From Cereibacter changlensis JA139 (lineage in GTDB: Bacteria > Pseudomonadota > Alphaproteobacteria > Rhodobacterales > Rhodobacteraceae): a DNA stretch of 50,055 nt. The position numbers and the translations under genes were made by a program. The notes beneath the pieces were generated by a model. That model did not search any database. It was not told the DNA's origin and saw only the letters and a list, made by a program, of their open reading frames with translations. The stretch is taken from NCBI RefSeq assembly GCF_003034985.1, contig NZ_PZKG01000021.1, positions 1 through 50,055 on the forward strand, in the 5' to 3' direction. Below are positions 25,807-37,488 of this stretch, one piece after another (position 1 is the stretch's first letter; each line of letters starts with the position of its first letter).

Positions 25807-27135
25807 CTACCGCATCGCAAACAGTTCCTGATGGAACCGCGTGGCGACCGGATGGCCGTTCGCGGCCAGATCGGCGCGCAGCGCGGCGCCGAACCGCGCC
25901 GGCCCGCAGAACCAGATGCTCGCCTCGCGCCAGTCCGGCGCCGTCTCGCGCAGGCGCGCGCCGGTCAGCAGACCATCACGCTCGTCGACCATGAGGTGCA
26001 GCGTCACCCCGGCCGCTTCGGCATCCGCCGCCAGCGCCGCCAGCGCCACGGCGTCGAAATCACGCGTGGTGTGGAACAGGTCGATCTGCTCGGCCCGGTC
26101 ATCCGGCATCCGCGCGAGATGCTTCATCCGGGCGATGAACGGGGTGATGCCGATGCCGCCGCCGATCCAGATCTGCCGCTTCATGCCGTCATCGAAGGTG
26201 AAGCGGCCATAGGGGCCCTCGATGGTCACGCTCTGCCCGACATGCAGCGCGCCGGGCAGCTGGCGGGTATGATCGCCCAAGGCCTTGGTGATGAAGGCTA
26301 TGCGCGGATCGGTGGCATTCCACGCGGAGGCGATCGTGTAGGGATGCGGGCCTTCCGAGGCATCCGAGGTGGCGAAGGCAAACTGCCCCGGCTTGTGACC
26401 CGGCCAGCCGGCGCCCAGCCCGATCTCGGTCTCCAGCGACTTCACGCCGGGATAGCTGCGCAGCGACAGGATCGTGCCGGTGACCTGACGATTGCGGCCC
26501 GACCGCCGTGTCACCAGCCAGACGGCGGCAAGGCTCCCGCCGGCCAGCAGCGGCGCCAGCACGACCGCCACGACCGATGTCCAGAGGGCGGGGTTCAGCA
26601 GGATGACCGCGTGATAGACCAGCACCAGATAGGCCAGCGCGATCAGCCTGTGTGTCCTGTAGAACCAGTGGTAGGGAAACCGGCGCCCGAGCGCCAGCGC
26701 CACCAGCAGGACGACCGCATAGAAGGCCCATTCGCCCAGACCCTCCGCCAGCCCTCGCTGCATCCCCAGAAACTGCCGGACCCCTTCCAGAGGCGCATGT
26801 TCGCCGCGCGGCTGGCGCTGCATCAAACCGAGCCCGGCTGCCCATTTCGGCGCCTGCGTCACCGTCCAGTGCAGGACGGCGAAGCCGGCCGCTGCGATCC
26901 CCAGCCACTTGTGCAGCCGGTACATCTTGTCCAGCCCGCCGAACCAAGTCTCGGGCCAGCGCGGCCGGAGCGCCAGCACCAGACCGAGGCTCATGCAGGC
27001 GATCGCCATCGCGCCACTGTATTGGATGAGATCTTGGCGCAGGGCGAATGCGGGCGCCGTCCGCAGGAGGGCGATCAGCCAGAGGAGCGTCAGCAGGCCA
27101 AGCCAGCCCCAGAATGAAAGCTTCAGTCTCAACAT
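25807..27135 (-). CDS. Ferric-reductase-like flavocytochrome (ferredoxin-reductase family)
   Basis: A 442-aa inner-membrane oxidoreductase. The N-terminal half is a ferric-reductase transmembrane domain with about six helices and candidate haem histidines in YRLHKWLGIAAAGFAVLHWT and in FYRTHRLIALAYLVLVYHAV. The C-terminal half is an FAD/NAD(P)H module: GPHPYTIASAW for FAD, WIGGGIGITPFIARM for the nucleotide, and WFCGPARFGAAL near the end. It should pass electrons from NAD(P)H through FAD and b-haem across the membrane; the acceptor is unknown. The start MLRLKLSF (27135) has GGTGGG upstream and is favoured over 27162. It lies next to fnrL, suggesting redox-linked control. Confidence 0.88.
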   Translation of the reverse strand: MLRLKLSFWGWLGLLTLLWLIALLRTAPAFALRQDLIQYSGAMAIACMSLGLVLALRPRWPETWFGGLDKMYRLHKWLGIAAAGFAVLHWTVTQAPKWAAGLGLMQRQPRGEHAPLEGVRQFLGMQRGLAEGLGEWAFYAVVLLVALALGRRFPYHWFYRTHRLIALAYLVLVYHAVILLNPALWTSVVAVVLAPLLAGGSLAAVWLVTRRSGRNRQVTGTILSLRSYPGVKSLETEIGLGAGWPGHKPGQFAFATSDASEGPHPYTIASAWNATDPRIAFITKALGDHTRQLPGALHVGQSVTIEGPYGRFTFDDGMKRQIWIGGGIGITPFIARMKHLARMPDDRAEQIDLFHTTRDFDAVALAALAADAEAAGVTLHLMVDERDGLLTGARLRETAPDWREASIWFCGPARFGAALRADLAANGHPVATRFHQELFAMR

Positions 27136-27363
27136 ATCAAACCCACCGATGAAACGGCGCACAGCCGCGCCCCTCTCGATCCTAGGCTGCCCCTGCGCGC
27201 ATGGCGCTAACGGGGATCAGTCACGGCAACTTGTTCCGCCGTCATTCCGAGCCATCGTGTGGCGGGCCCGGCTTGAAGTCGGGCCGCTCAATTGTTATGG
27301 TATAACACTCCGTTCAATGAACTTAATGGGCCGAAGCCGCGTTGTTCTGCGGCGGCTTCTGCG

Positions 27364-27603
27364 CTACCGTCTGCGGACCGAGTTTCCTCCGGCAAGAATG
27401 CTGTTGATGAGAGTAGCAACGGCAGCGTGCAGCTCCGCCTTGCCATCGTTGCCCGGGTCGTTGGTGTGGGCGGCGGCGGCATCCTGCAGGATGCCGATTA
27501 TCTCGCGTTCTGGAAGAATGTTGCGATCGTTCAGCGCCAGCAGCAGAGATTCGCAGATTGCAAGTGCGGCCGTGCCGGCGACGTCTGCTTGTGATAGGGG
27601 CAT
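27364..27603 (-). CDS. Hypothetical 79-aa protein
   Basis: A small helical protein: MPLSQADVAGTAALAICESL, then LLALNDRNILPEREIIGILQ, and DGKAELHAAVATLINSIL near the C-terminus. Hydrophobic spacing is regular and there is no membrane segment. The pattern resembles small uncharacterised alphaproteobacterial proteins, but I cannot name a family. It lies between the flavocytochrome and a divergent Crp/Fnr gene whose start is 175 bp away, so a shared regulatory region is possible. Confidence 0.6.
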   Translation of the reverse strand: MPLSQADVAGTAALAICESLLLALNDRNILPEREIIGILQDAAAAHTNDPGNDGKAELHAAVATLINSILAGGNSVRRR

Positions 27604-27778
27604 CGGGGGACCTTCCGGGTGTCAGGCCACGGCAGGAACTGCCCTAGCGAGTGAACACACCCGCAGTATCGCATATGTGGCGAAGGGTAAGCTGATCCAC
27701 AGCAGCATCCCGCGGTTCTTTTGAGTTAAACCATTTAAGTTCCGTTCTGCGGGATCTGACCAATGAAGAGGCGCGCCG

Positions 27779-28510
27779 ATGCAGGTCAAGGACACAGCTT
27801 TTGCGCGCAAGCTGGGCGCATTCGTGGCGCTGTCTGATGCGGAACTGGACATCCTGAGCGCGATGCACGGTCGGCGCCGCACGTTTCCCGCGGGCCGCGA
27901 CATGGTGCATGAGGGGCAGGTGAACCGCTCGGCCTATGTCCTCGCCGCCGGCTGGGTCTGCTCCTACAAGACCTTGCCGGATGGCGGACGGCAGATCGTC
28001 GACTTCCAGATACCGGGCGACTTTCTCGGGCTGAGATCGGTGCTGTTCCGCACCGCCGATCACAACATCGAACCCGTGACCCGTGTCGAAGCCTCGGAGG
28101 TGCAGTTCTCCGACCTGTTCGAAGGGTTCGCCCAATCGCCCCGCCTCGCCACGGCGGTGCTTTGGGCCGCCTCGCGGGACGAAGCCATGGTGGTGGAGCA
28201 TCTGGTCGGCATCGGGCGCCGCAACGCGCAGGAGCGCACGGCGCATTTCCTGCTGGAACTCGGCGCGCGGCTGACGCTGGTGGGGCTGGCGACGCCGCGA
28301 GGCTATGCCTGCCCATTGTCGCAATACCTGCTCGCCGATGCGTTGGGGCTGAGTGCAGTCCATGTGAACCGCGTGCTGCGCGAATTCCGCGAGGCGGGTC
28401 TGGTCACTTTCCAGAAGGGTCGGGTCGAGATCCACGACCTTGCCGGGCTGGTGGCGCTGGCCGATTTCGACGTGGCCTATCTGGATCACGACGGACCGCT
28501 GCTGAAGTAG
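27779..28510 (+). CDS. Crp/Fnr-family regulator without Fe-S cysteines
   Basis: A 243-aa regulator with a cyclic-nucleotide-binding fold (FPAGRDMVHEGQVNRSAYVL through PGDFLGLRSVLF) and a C-terminal helix-turn-helix LADALGLSAVHVNRVLREFR. It lacks the N-terminal cysteine cluster of FnrL, and its recognition helix (HVNR) differs from the FNR E-x-x-S-R, so it should read a different DNA site. The effector is unknown. It converges with the N-ATPase operon, about 185 bp from the end of atpG. Its GC-rich coding frame is intact. Confidence 0.85.
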   Translation: MQVKDTAFARKLGAFVALSDAELDILSAMHGRRRTFPAGRDMVHEGQVNRSAYVLAAGWVCSYKTLPDGGRQIVDFQIPGDFLGLRSVLFRTADHNIEPVTRVEASEVQFSDLFEGFAQSPRLATAVLWAASRDEAMVVEHLVGIGRRNAQERTAHFLLELGARLTLVGLATPRGYACPLSQYLLADALGLSAVHVNRVLREFREAGLVTFQKGRVEIHDLAGLVALADFDVAYLDHDGPLLK

Positions 28511-28695
28511 CGCCGGATGAGCCTCCACCGGCCGAACCGGACGCCGATCCCGGTGGTGACCCCGGAGACCGCCCCGCCCTTCATCCCGATCCCGCCGGAG
28601 AATATCTCCGCCATCTCGTGGCGACGGAGACGTCGACACCTCCTCCACCATCCCCGATCAGGTGCCGCGACTGCACGGGCTTCCACCCCCAGCCG

Positions 28696-29508
28696 CTAGC
28701 CTCTGGCCGCCATCGCTCCGGCGGCGATCTCAATGATCTCCGCTGTGATCGCCTCCTGCCGCAGTCGTCGCGCCAAGGCTTCAAGTCCGGCCAACTGTTC
28801 TTCGATCTGGCGTGTGGCTGCGGACATGGCGGCCATCCGGGCCTCGTTTTCCGCAACGAAGGCAAGGAGGGCGGCGCGGGTCACAAGGGCATGCAACAGG
28901 TCCAGGCCGAGGCTCGCCATCAAGTCGGCGGCGGGCAGGTTGGTGAGAGGCTGATGCGGCGCCATCGGGGTGCTGGTCGAGGTGAGCGGGAACAGGGCAA
29001 GGCGCTGGACCCGACCTTGGCCTTGGCTCCAGATCGTATGAACGACACTGACCTCGCGCAGCTTGCCTTCGCCAAACACGGCATCCAGCAACCGGTTCGC
29101 AAACCTCGGCAGGCTGGCTGATCGCGACGGCATCGCCGCCAACCAGATAGGGGCCAAACCCCGACCGGCGGCAATCGCAGCCCCTCTGCTGCCGATCAGG
29201 AAGATATCGGCGTCCGGGCTGCCTTCGGCAAGGCCGTCGAGAACCCGTTCCGAAAACCCGCCGACGAAGCCCTGTTCTGCGCAGAACACCACCAGCGCGG
29301 GACGGGAGGAGGGCGTCGCCTCGGCCTCGCGCAGCCCCGCCGTTGCCTGCGCATGCGCATCGGCCAGAGTTGCGGCATATCCCTCAACCGCGGCGATCTG
29401 AGCCCGGGCCGTTCGGGCGCGCGCGCCGGCGATGCCGGTCATGGCACGCACGACGCTGCCGAGCTGCCGGATGCCGTCGATCCGGCTGCTGAGATCGGCC
29501 TCAGACAT
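28696..29508 (-). CDS. atpG: N-type ATPase gamma subunit
   Basis: A 270-aa central-stalk subunit, last gene of the N-ATPase operon. The N-terminal helix ([20 protein letters not shown]) and C-terminal helix ([20 protein letters not shown]) form the coiled coil that rotates inside alpha3beta3, and the middle contains [15 protein letters not shown], the Rossmann-like part. It is diverged from housekeeping gamma, as N-ATPase gamma is. ATG 29508 overlaps the atpA stop by eight bases. Confidence 0.85.
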   Translation of the reverse strand: MSEADLSSRIDGIRQLGSVVRAMTGIAGARARTARAQIAAVEGYAATLADAHAQATAGLREAEATPSSRPALVVFCAEQGFVGGFSERVLDGLAEGSPDADIFLIGSRGAAIAAGRGLAPIWLAAMPSRSASLPRFANRLLDAVFGEGKLREVSVVHTIWSQGQGRVQRLALFPLTSTSTPMAPHQPLTNLPAADLMASLGLDLLHALVTRAALLAFVAENEARMAAMSAATRQIEEQLAGLEALARRLRQEAITAEIIEIAAGAMAARG

Positions 29509-31015
29509 CGGGGCCGCCGAAGGATGAGGCCAGTTTTCCCAGAACCTCCAGCAGCGCCGCGCAATCTTCATCGGCCAACCTGCCCGAGGCCATCACCGCG
29601 GCCGATGCCTTCGATGCAGAGCTATCCAGCGCCGCCGGCAGCGCTGCGCGCAGGGCGGTCACCTGTGGCAGCGTCAGGCTGTCCAGCAGGCCCTTCTGAA
29701 CGGCCAGCACCAGCGCCACCTCGTCCACCAGCCGCATCGGGGCGTGTTGCGACTGGCGCAACACCGCGCGCAGACGCTGTCCGCGCGTCAACTGCGCCTG
29801 CGTGCGCGGCTCGATCGTGCCGCCGAACCGGGTGAAGACCTCCATCTCCAGAAACTGGGCATAGTCCAACCGCAGCGACTTCGCGGCGACGCGCAGGGCA
29901 TGGGCCTGTGTCTTGCCGCCCACCCGGCTGACGGACACGCCGACATCGACGGCAGGTTTCTGCCCCTCTTGGAACAGCGTCGCATCCAGCACGATCTGCC
30001 CGTCGGTGATGGAGATCAGGTTGGTCGGAATATAGGCCGACAGGTTGCCCGCCTCGGTCTGGGCGATCGGCAGCGCGGTCAGGGACCCGCCGCCGCCCGC
30101 CGCCGACAGTTTCGCCGCGCGCTCCAGCAGGCGGGCGTGGACATAGAAGACATCGCCGGGATAGGCCTCGCGCCCCGGCGACTGCCGGGTCAGCAGCGCA
30201 ATCTCGCGGTGCGTCGCAGCGTGCTTGCTCAGGTCGTCGATCACGATCAGCGCGTGCTGTCCCCTGTCGCGGAAGTATTCGGCCATGGTCATCCCGGCGA
30301 AGGGGGCGATCCATTGCAGGCCGGGCGACGTGGCGGCGCCCGCGACGACCACGATGCACCTGTCGAACGCAGCCTGCTTTTCCAGAGCATCCACCGCCCG
30401 GCGCACGGCCGAGGTCTTCTGCCCGATGGCGACATAGATGCAGACCATGTCGCTGCCCTTCTGCGCAATGATCGTATCGACGGCGAGCGTGGTCTTGCCG
30501 GTCGCCGGATCGCCCACGATCAACTCGCGCTGCCCGCGTCCCAGCGCGAAGAGGGTGTCGACCACGAGCACGCCGGTCTGGACGGGCTGGGTGACCAGAT
30601 CGCGCTCGATGATGCCCGGAGCCTCGCGTTCGACCGGCAGGGTCGCCTCGAAGCCGACCGATCCCTTGCCATCGAGCGGTCGGCCCAGCGGATCGACGAT
30701 CCGGCCCAGCAGGCCGGGTCCGACCGGCACGCGCACCACATCGCCGGTGCCGCGCACTGCGTCGCCGGCTTGCAGGGCATGGGCCGCGTCCAGCAGGACA
30801 CAGCCGATCCGGTCAGGTTCGAGCACCTGGGCAAAGCCGAACTGGCCCGCCTCAAAGCGCAACAGCTCATCCAGCCGCACATCGGGCAGGCCGGAAATCA
30901 TCGCCACACCGTCGGCAATCTCTTCGACCCGGCCGCGACGCTCGGCCATCGGACCAAGGGGCGTCGACCTTACGCGTGCGGTGGCGTCGTGCAGCCAGCC
31001 TGGGTCATGCGGCAT
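29501..31015 (-). CDS. atpA: N-type ATPase alpha subunit
   Basis: A 504-aa non-catalytic nucleotide-binding subunit of the F1-like head. The beta-barrel N-terminus contains [19 protein letters not shown]; the P-loop [15 protein letters not shown] is at about residue 165; [15 protein letters not shown] and the family signature around [20 protein letters not shown] follow. Full length for alpha. ATG 31015 (MPHDPGWL) overlaps the atpF stop by 11 bases. Its N-terminus is short compared with housekeeping alpha, as expected where no separate delta subunit exists. Confidence 0.92.
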   Translation of the reverse strand: MPHDPGWLHDATARVRSTPLGPMAERRGRVEEIADGVAMISGLPDVRLDELLRFEAGQFGFAQVLEPDRIGCVLLDAAHALQAGDAVRGTGDVVRVPVGPGLLGRIVDPLGRPLDGKGSVGFEATLPVEREAPGIIERDLVTQPVQTGVLVVDTLFALGRGQRELIVGDPATGKTTLAVDTIIAQKGSDMVCIYVAIGQKTSAVRRAVDALEKQAAFDRCIVVVAGAATSPGLQWIAPFAGMTMAEYFRDRGQHALIVIDDLSKHAATHREIALLTRQSPGREAYPGDVFYVHARLLERAAKLSAAGGGGSLTALPIAQTEAGNLSAYIPTNLISITDGQIVLDATLFQEGQKPAVDVGVSVSRVGGKTQAHALRVAAKSLRLDYAQFLEMEVFTRFGGTIEPRTQAQLTRGQRLRAVLRQSQHAPMRLVDEVALVLAVQKGLLDSLTLPQVTALRAALPAALDSSASKASAAVMASGRLADEDCAALLEVLGKLASSFGGPDV

Positions 31016-31757
31016 CGGACACCGCCGCGTCAGACGCTGCGAGGGACGCCGCGATCCGGGCCAGATCGGCGGCCCAGGAGTTGCGCAGCGTGACATGCGG
31101 GCTGTGCAGCTCATATCCGGCGATCAGCGCGGGGTCTGCGCGGAAGGTCAGGGTCACCGGCTGCCCAAGCGCCGTGGCGACGATCTTCGCGATGCCTTCC
31201 TGCGCTGCGCCGTCCTTCGGCGTCGCGCTGACGATCTCCGGGGTCGCCCCGGCCAGCGACCTGCGGTCGGCGTCGGACAGGCCTGTCAACCCTTCCGCCA
31301 GCCAGCCCAGAAAGGCGGCATCTGTGGACGCCGCATCCAGCCGCGCCACCAACTGCCCGGCGATGACCAGCGCCAGCCGCTCGGCGTCCTGCCTCGCGGA
31401 GGCTTTCAGCGCCTCGGCGGCCTGCATGCGATCGACCCTGGCGGCGCTTTTCAGGGTTTCCGCCTCGGCCCGCGCCGAGGCCATCACCGCGCTGCGCGCC
31501 GCCTCGGCTTCCTTGCGGGTCTCGGCGAGGAGGGCGTCGCGCTCGGCCGCAAGCCCTGCGCGGATGGCCTCGATCTCGGCCAGGGCGCCCTCGGCCTCCG
31601 ACCGCTTGGCCTCGGCCCCCTGCAGCAGGGTCGCGACATCGGCCTGCCTCGCGGCAATCGTTGCAGCGACCGGCTTCCAGAAGAACCGGTGCAGCAGCCA
31701 GACCAGAAGCAGGACATTGATCGCTTGAAAGCCAAGCGTCCAAAGATCGAAACTCAC
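31005..31757 (-). CDS. atpF: N-type ATPase b subunit (long, delta-like C-terminus)
   Basis: A 250-aa peripheral-stalk subunit. One N-terminal membrane helix ([20 protein letters not shown]) is followed by a long charged coiled coil (about 30-140) and a globular C-terminal region ending [21 protein letters not shown]-ATPase operons lack atpH, and their b subunit is longer than usual, with the tail thought to replace delta. The start is GTG 31757, overlapping the atpE TGA. The operon as a whole has no delta gene, consistent with this. Confidence 0.88.
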   Translation of the reverse strand: MSFDLWTLGFQAINVLLLVWLLHRFFWKPVAATIAARQADVATLLQGAEAKRSEAEGALAEIEAIRAGLAAERDALLAETRKEAEAARSAVMASARAEAETLKSAARVDRMQAAEALKASARQDAERLALVIAGQLVARLDAASTDAAFLGWLAEGLTGLSDADRRSLAGATPEIVSATPKDGAAQEGIAKIVATALGQPVTLTFRADPALIAGYELHSPHVTLRNSWAADLARIAASLAASDAAVSDAA

Positions 31758-31999
31758 GGCAGCATCGGATTGGCGAACAGCAGGAGCAGCGCAACCACAA
31801 GGCAGTAGATCGCCGTGGTTTCGATCATCGCAAGACCGACGAACAGGGTTCGCGAGATCGTGTTGGCCGCTTCGGGCTGGCGGGCGATGGCGTCCATCGC
31901 GGCGGCGACGGCGCGGCCCTCGGCCAGCGCCGGACCAAGCGCGCCGAACGATACCGCAAAGGCGGCGCAGGCGATGCTGACGATATTCACATAATCCAT
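31754..31999 (-). CDS. atpE: N-type ATPase c subunit (rotor ring)
   Basis: An 81-aa hairpin of two membrane helices forming the rotor ring. Helix 1 contains [20 protein letters not shown] with the conserved RQPEA loop; helix 2 contains [18 protein letters not shown]. The key carboxylate is the Glu of IETT, followed by Thr-Thr where sodium-type rings have ESTGIY. Helix 1 has Glu (ALAEG) where classical sodium rings have Gln, giving two carboxylates per site, a feature reported for N-ATPases. Whether the ion is Na+ or H+ cannot be settled from sequence. Confidence 0.9.
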   Translation of the reverse strand: MDYVNIVSIACAAFAVSFGALGPALAEGRAVAAAMDAIARQPEAANTISRTLFVGLAMIETTAIYCLVVALLLLFANPMLP

Positions 32000-32680
32000 T
32001 CAGGACTCCTCGGGTTTGGCTGCGCCCTTTTCGACGGCGCTGGTGATGAACACCATTGACAGGATGGCGAAGATGTAGGCCTGCACCGCACCGGTCAGCA
32101 GATCGAGCACCATCAGGGGAATAGGCACCACCAGGGCCGCCAGCGACCCGACGATGGCGATCACGAAGACCCCGCTCACCACATTGCCGAACAGGCGCAC
32201 GAACATCGAAAAGCTGCGGGTGACGCTTTCGAGAATGTTGAGCGGGATCATCACGGGATTGGGCAGCGCGAAGCCGCGCAGAAAGCCGCGCAGGCCGCCT
32301 TTCCGAATGCCAAAGAAGATGATCGACAGGAACACCATCGCCGCAAGGGCGGCGGGAGTTTCCATCGTGGCCGTGGGGGGTGTCACGCCGGGGATCAGCG
32401 AGGACCAGTTGGCGACCAGGATGTACAGGAAGAGCGTTCCGACGAAGGCGCGATAGGGTTCGGGGGCCGCTCCGGTCACCGCACGGATCTGGCCATCGAC
32501 CGTGCCGACAAGCAGCTCCGCCGCGGCCTGGGCCTTCGAAGGCGCCAAAGCCAGGCGGCGCTTCAGGAGGATGGCGCCAAGAACCAGCACCGCCATGATG
32601 GCCCATGTCACGACCACGGCAGGCATGATCGGGACGGGGCCCGCCATGAAGAGCGCTTCGGATTGCAGCGGGCTGTCCAT
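32000..32680 (-). CDS. atpB: N-type ATPase a subunit
   Basis: A 226-aa membrane stator that carries the ion half-channels. The essential Arg lies in ILESVTRSFSMFVRLFGNVV, the conserved fifth-helix motif, and the last helix region reads LLTGAVQAYIFAILSMVFIT. It is shorter than housekeeping a subunits. ATG 32680 overlaps the atpR stop (TGATG). Confidence 0.9.
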   Translation of the reverse strand: MDSPLQSEALFMAGPVPIMPAVVVTWAIMAVLVLGAILLKRRLALAPSKAQAAAELLVGTVDGQIRAVTGAAPEPYRAFVGTLFLYILVANWSSLIPGVTPPTATMETPAALAAMVFLSIIFFGIRKGGLRGFLRGFALPNPVMIPLNILESVTRSFSMFVRLFGNVVSGVFVIAIVGSLAALVVPIPLMVLDLLTGAVQAYIFAILSMVFITSAVEKGAAKPEES

Positions 32681-32946
32681 CAGGTAGCCCGCCGCATCAC
32701 GAGACGGCGCCCGATCAGCAGACCCAGACTGGCCGCCAGCAAAGGACCCGCACCCTGCATCGCCGCGGTGACGAGCGCGCCGCCCAGGCCCGCCATGCGC
32801 AGCAGGACGAGGCCGATGCCAAACGAGGGTCCGCCACGTCGCCCTGACAGCATCAGAGCGGCGCTGTGCCGCACCATGCGGAAATAGATCAGGCCGATCC
32901 CCGTGCCGCCCGCCAGCCAGAGCGCAAGTATCATGATCTCCCTCAT
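32680..32946 (-). CDS. atpR: N-ATPase accessory membrane protein AtpR
   Basis: An 88-aa protein with about three hydrophobic helices (IMILALWLAGGTGIGLIYF, then FGIGLVLLRMAGLGGALVTA, then PLLAASLGLLIGRRLVMR). AtpR is found only in N-ATPase operons and has been proposed to contact the c-ring through its arginines. ATG 32946 overlaps the atpQ stop (ATGA), preferred over the upstream in-frame ATG 32967. Confidence 0.82.
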   Translation of the reverse strand: MREIMILALWLAGGTGIGLIYFRMVRHSAALMLSGRRGGPSFGIGLVLLRMAGLGGALVTAAMQGAGPLLAASLGLLIGRRLVMRRAT

Positions 32947-33220
32947 GCGCTGCCGATCCAGCGCCATGCGAACCAGCCGCCAAGGCCAAGGCCGATCATC
33001 AGCAGCGGTGCGGTCCAGAACACCCCGGTATCAAACCGCCCGTCGAGCCAGCGGCCAAGGAAAATGCCTCCCAGCATCGGCGCCACGATGATCCAGCCCA
33101 GCACGCCGATCTGCGCCAGCCGCCGTGCGACCGAGGCCTCGCCGTCCCGCGCCCATGCGGCGCGCCGCGCCTGATGCGCGCGCACCGCGTCCAGCAGCGG
33201 GTCCTTGTCGGTCGGTTCGG

Positions 33221-33224
<4 letters not shown>
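32943..33224 (-). CDS. atpQ: N-ATPase accessory membrane protein AtpQ (AtpI-like)
   Basis: A 93-aa protein with a charged N-terminus and two membrane helices (IGVLGWIIVAPMLGGIFLGR; APLLMIGLGLGGWFAWRWI). The fold resembles AtpI and the position after atpC is diagnostic for AtpQ. AtpI-like proteins help c-ring assembly; that role is inferred here. ATG 33224 overlaps the atpC stop as ATGA. Confidence 0.82.
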
Positions 33225-35599
<2,375 letters not shown>

Positions 35600-36277
35600 T
35601 CACCCTGTTGCCAGTCCATCCGCAACAACGAGCTGCCGCCGACAAAGGGCAGCGATCCTTTCGTCGTGAGTCGAGATCAGGAAAGTCGTTCCTTCCTCGC
35701 GGTTGATCTCGGCGATCAGGTCCATCACCTGGCTGGCCGAGGCACGGTCGAGGTTGCCGGTAGGCTCATCGGCCAGCACGAGTTCGGGGCGGTTCATCAA
35801 CGCGCGCGCCACGGCCACCCGTTGCTTCTGGCCGCCCGAAAGGTTGGCGGTTGGAAAATGGATACGTTCGGCCAAACCCATGCGATCCAGAAGCGCTTGC
35901 CCTCGTGTGCGGGCGGCTAGAGTCTCTCGCCCCTCCCGGACCGCAGTGGGGAAGAGCACGTTTTCCAGCGCAGTGAAGTCAGGCAGCAAGTTGTGGAACT
36001 GAAACACAAACCCGATGTGCAGATTGCGGAACTCAGTCAGCGCGTGGTCGGATGCGGTTGTCAGATCGACCCCGAGCATCGAATGGCCTCCCGACGTCGG
36101 ATGCATCAACGTTCCGAGGATGGTGAGGAGCGTGCTCTTGCCGGACCCCGAAGGACCCAGTAGCGCCGCCAGCTCTCCTGTCGTCATCACCAGGTTCAGG
36201 CCGCGCAACACATGGGTTGCGGCCTCTCCCAAGCCGAAAGTCTTGACCAGATCCCGCACTTCCAGCAGGGCCGTCAT
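35600..36277 (-). CDS. ABC exporter ATPase (LolD/MacB/DevA type)
   Basis: A 225-aa nucleotide-binding subunit. Walker A LGPSGSGKSTLLTILG, signature LSGGQKQRVAVARAL, Walker B LVLADEPTGNLD and H-loop STHDE are all intact. This subgroup powers FtsX-fold permeases that work with a periplasmic adaptor, exporting lipids, peptides or siderophores through TolC-like channels. The start ATG 36277 overlaps the permease stop (ATGA). The gene is last of the adaptor-permease-ATPase operon. The substrate is unknown. Confidence 0.9.
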   Translation of the reverse strand: MTALLEVRDLVKTFGLGEAATHVLRGLNLVMTTGELAALLGPSGSGKSTLLTILGTLMHPTSGGHSMLGVDLTTASDHALTEFRNLHIGFVFQFHNLLPDFTALENVLFPTAVREGRETLAARTRGQALLDRMGLAERIHFPTANLSGGQKQRVAVARALMNRPELVLADEPTGNLDRASASQVMDLIAEINREEGTTFLISTHDERIAALCRRQLVVADGLATG

Positions 36278-37488
36278 TGTCCGATGGCCGTGATTGGGTC
36301 CAGCCGCGCCGCCGCCCGCGCAGGCAGGATGGAGGCGATGATCGCTCCCAACGTGGTCAGAAAGATGGCAAGGCCGTAAGCCCCTTGGGAGATGTCGATG
36401 GGCAATCCACTTTGCCCTGGCCCCAAGCTCTCACGCCCCGGAAAGGTCAGCAGTACGAAATACCCCGCAGCCGCGCCAAGCAGCCCGCCCATCAGGCCGA
36501 TCAACGCGCCCTGTGACACGAAGACCACCATCACGAACCAACGTCCTGCGCCCATCGCCCGCATGATCCCGATCTCGGGTCGGCGGCGGTAGGTGGAGAG
36601 CACAAGCGCCGACGCCACGCCGATTACTATGGTAAGCAGGGCAAAGGCCTTTAGGATATACCCCGTCTTCGCCTGCGCCTGCAGGGCTTCCAGCAGTTGC
36701 TTGGCCTGCTCGGTCTAGGACTTTGCGTCGAGGCCCGTTAGCGCCCTGATCCGCGGGGCAAGAGTATCAGCGGCGTAAAGATCGGCCAGCTTGATCTCGA
36801 GCCGCGTTATTCCCTGCGGCATCTTGAACAGCGTCCGCGCCGTGGGGAGGCTCACGTAGGCCTGCCGACGGTCTGGCCCGCCCGAGCCCATCTCATAGAT
36901 CCCAGTGATGGTCTGGAAGGCCTCGATCCCGACAGTGCTTTGCAGCCGGACCGTCTGGCCTATCCGCAAATTCATGTCCTCTGCCAGTGTCTTGCCCACC
37001 AGCACCCCGCCCGCGCCGAGGGTGGCGGTGCCTTCGGTAACGTAGCCCGCCAGATTGGCGATCACGGACTCGCGTCCCTGCTCCAGCCCATTGATAGACA
37101 CTTGCGTGACCTGCGCGCCGCGCGCCAGAAAACCCGAACCATTGATCTGCTGCGAGGTGCCGATGACCCCCGATAGCGCCTCGATGAGCGGGATGAAAGC
37201 GGCAGTGTCTTTAAGTATCGCCGTGGCCTCAGTGGTGGGCTCCTGCACCAGCAGCACGGTCCGCCCATCAGGGGGCAACAGCATGGCGGGCTCCACCGCT
37301 TCGGCCTGAATGGTCACGTGGGCCATGTCGCCCGCTGTGCGCGCCATGATGAACTCGGCCAACCCTCCGATCAGCGCTGACATGAAAATAAAGATAAACA
37401 CACCGATTGCGACCCCGAACACGAGAAGGGCGGTCTGTGCTTTACTGGCCGTCACATAACGGATCGCAATCTTCAGCGCATAGAGCAT
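36274..37488 (-). pseudogene. FtsX/MacB-type ABC permease interrupted by an in-frame TAG
   Basis: The first 257 codons (from ATG 37488) give a membrane helix (ALLVFGVAIGVFIFIFMSAL) and a MacB-type periplasmic domain ending TGLDAKS. TAG at 36715-36717 then stops the frame. Past it the same frame continues without shift as TEQAKQLLEALQAQAKTGYI, three further membrane helices, and the conserved end ILPARAAARLDPITAIGQ. A single G-to-A change (TGG to TAG) explains it. Unless the amber codon is suppressed or is a sequencing error, the exporter is dead or split. The neighbouring adaptor and ATPase genes are intact, so the lesion looks recent. Confidence 0.85.

Noticed and set aside
27690-27704. CTGATCCACAGCAG as a fourth FNR box
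   Set aside because: Only seven of ten consensus positions and one half is poor, so not counted.
27707-27755. ATCCCGC...GCGGGAT inverted repeat upstream of the second Crp/Fnr gene
   Set aside because: Arms of 7 bp separated by 35 bp are weak in GC-rich DNA and could be chance.
31005-32606. 533-codon version of the b-subunit frame
   Set aside because: Only the last 250 codons are atpF. The upstream extension is antisense-like noise over atpB and atpE in another frame.
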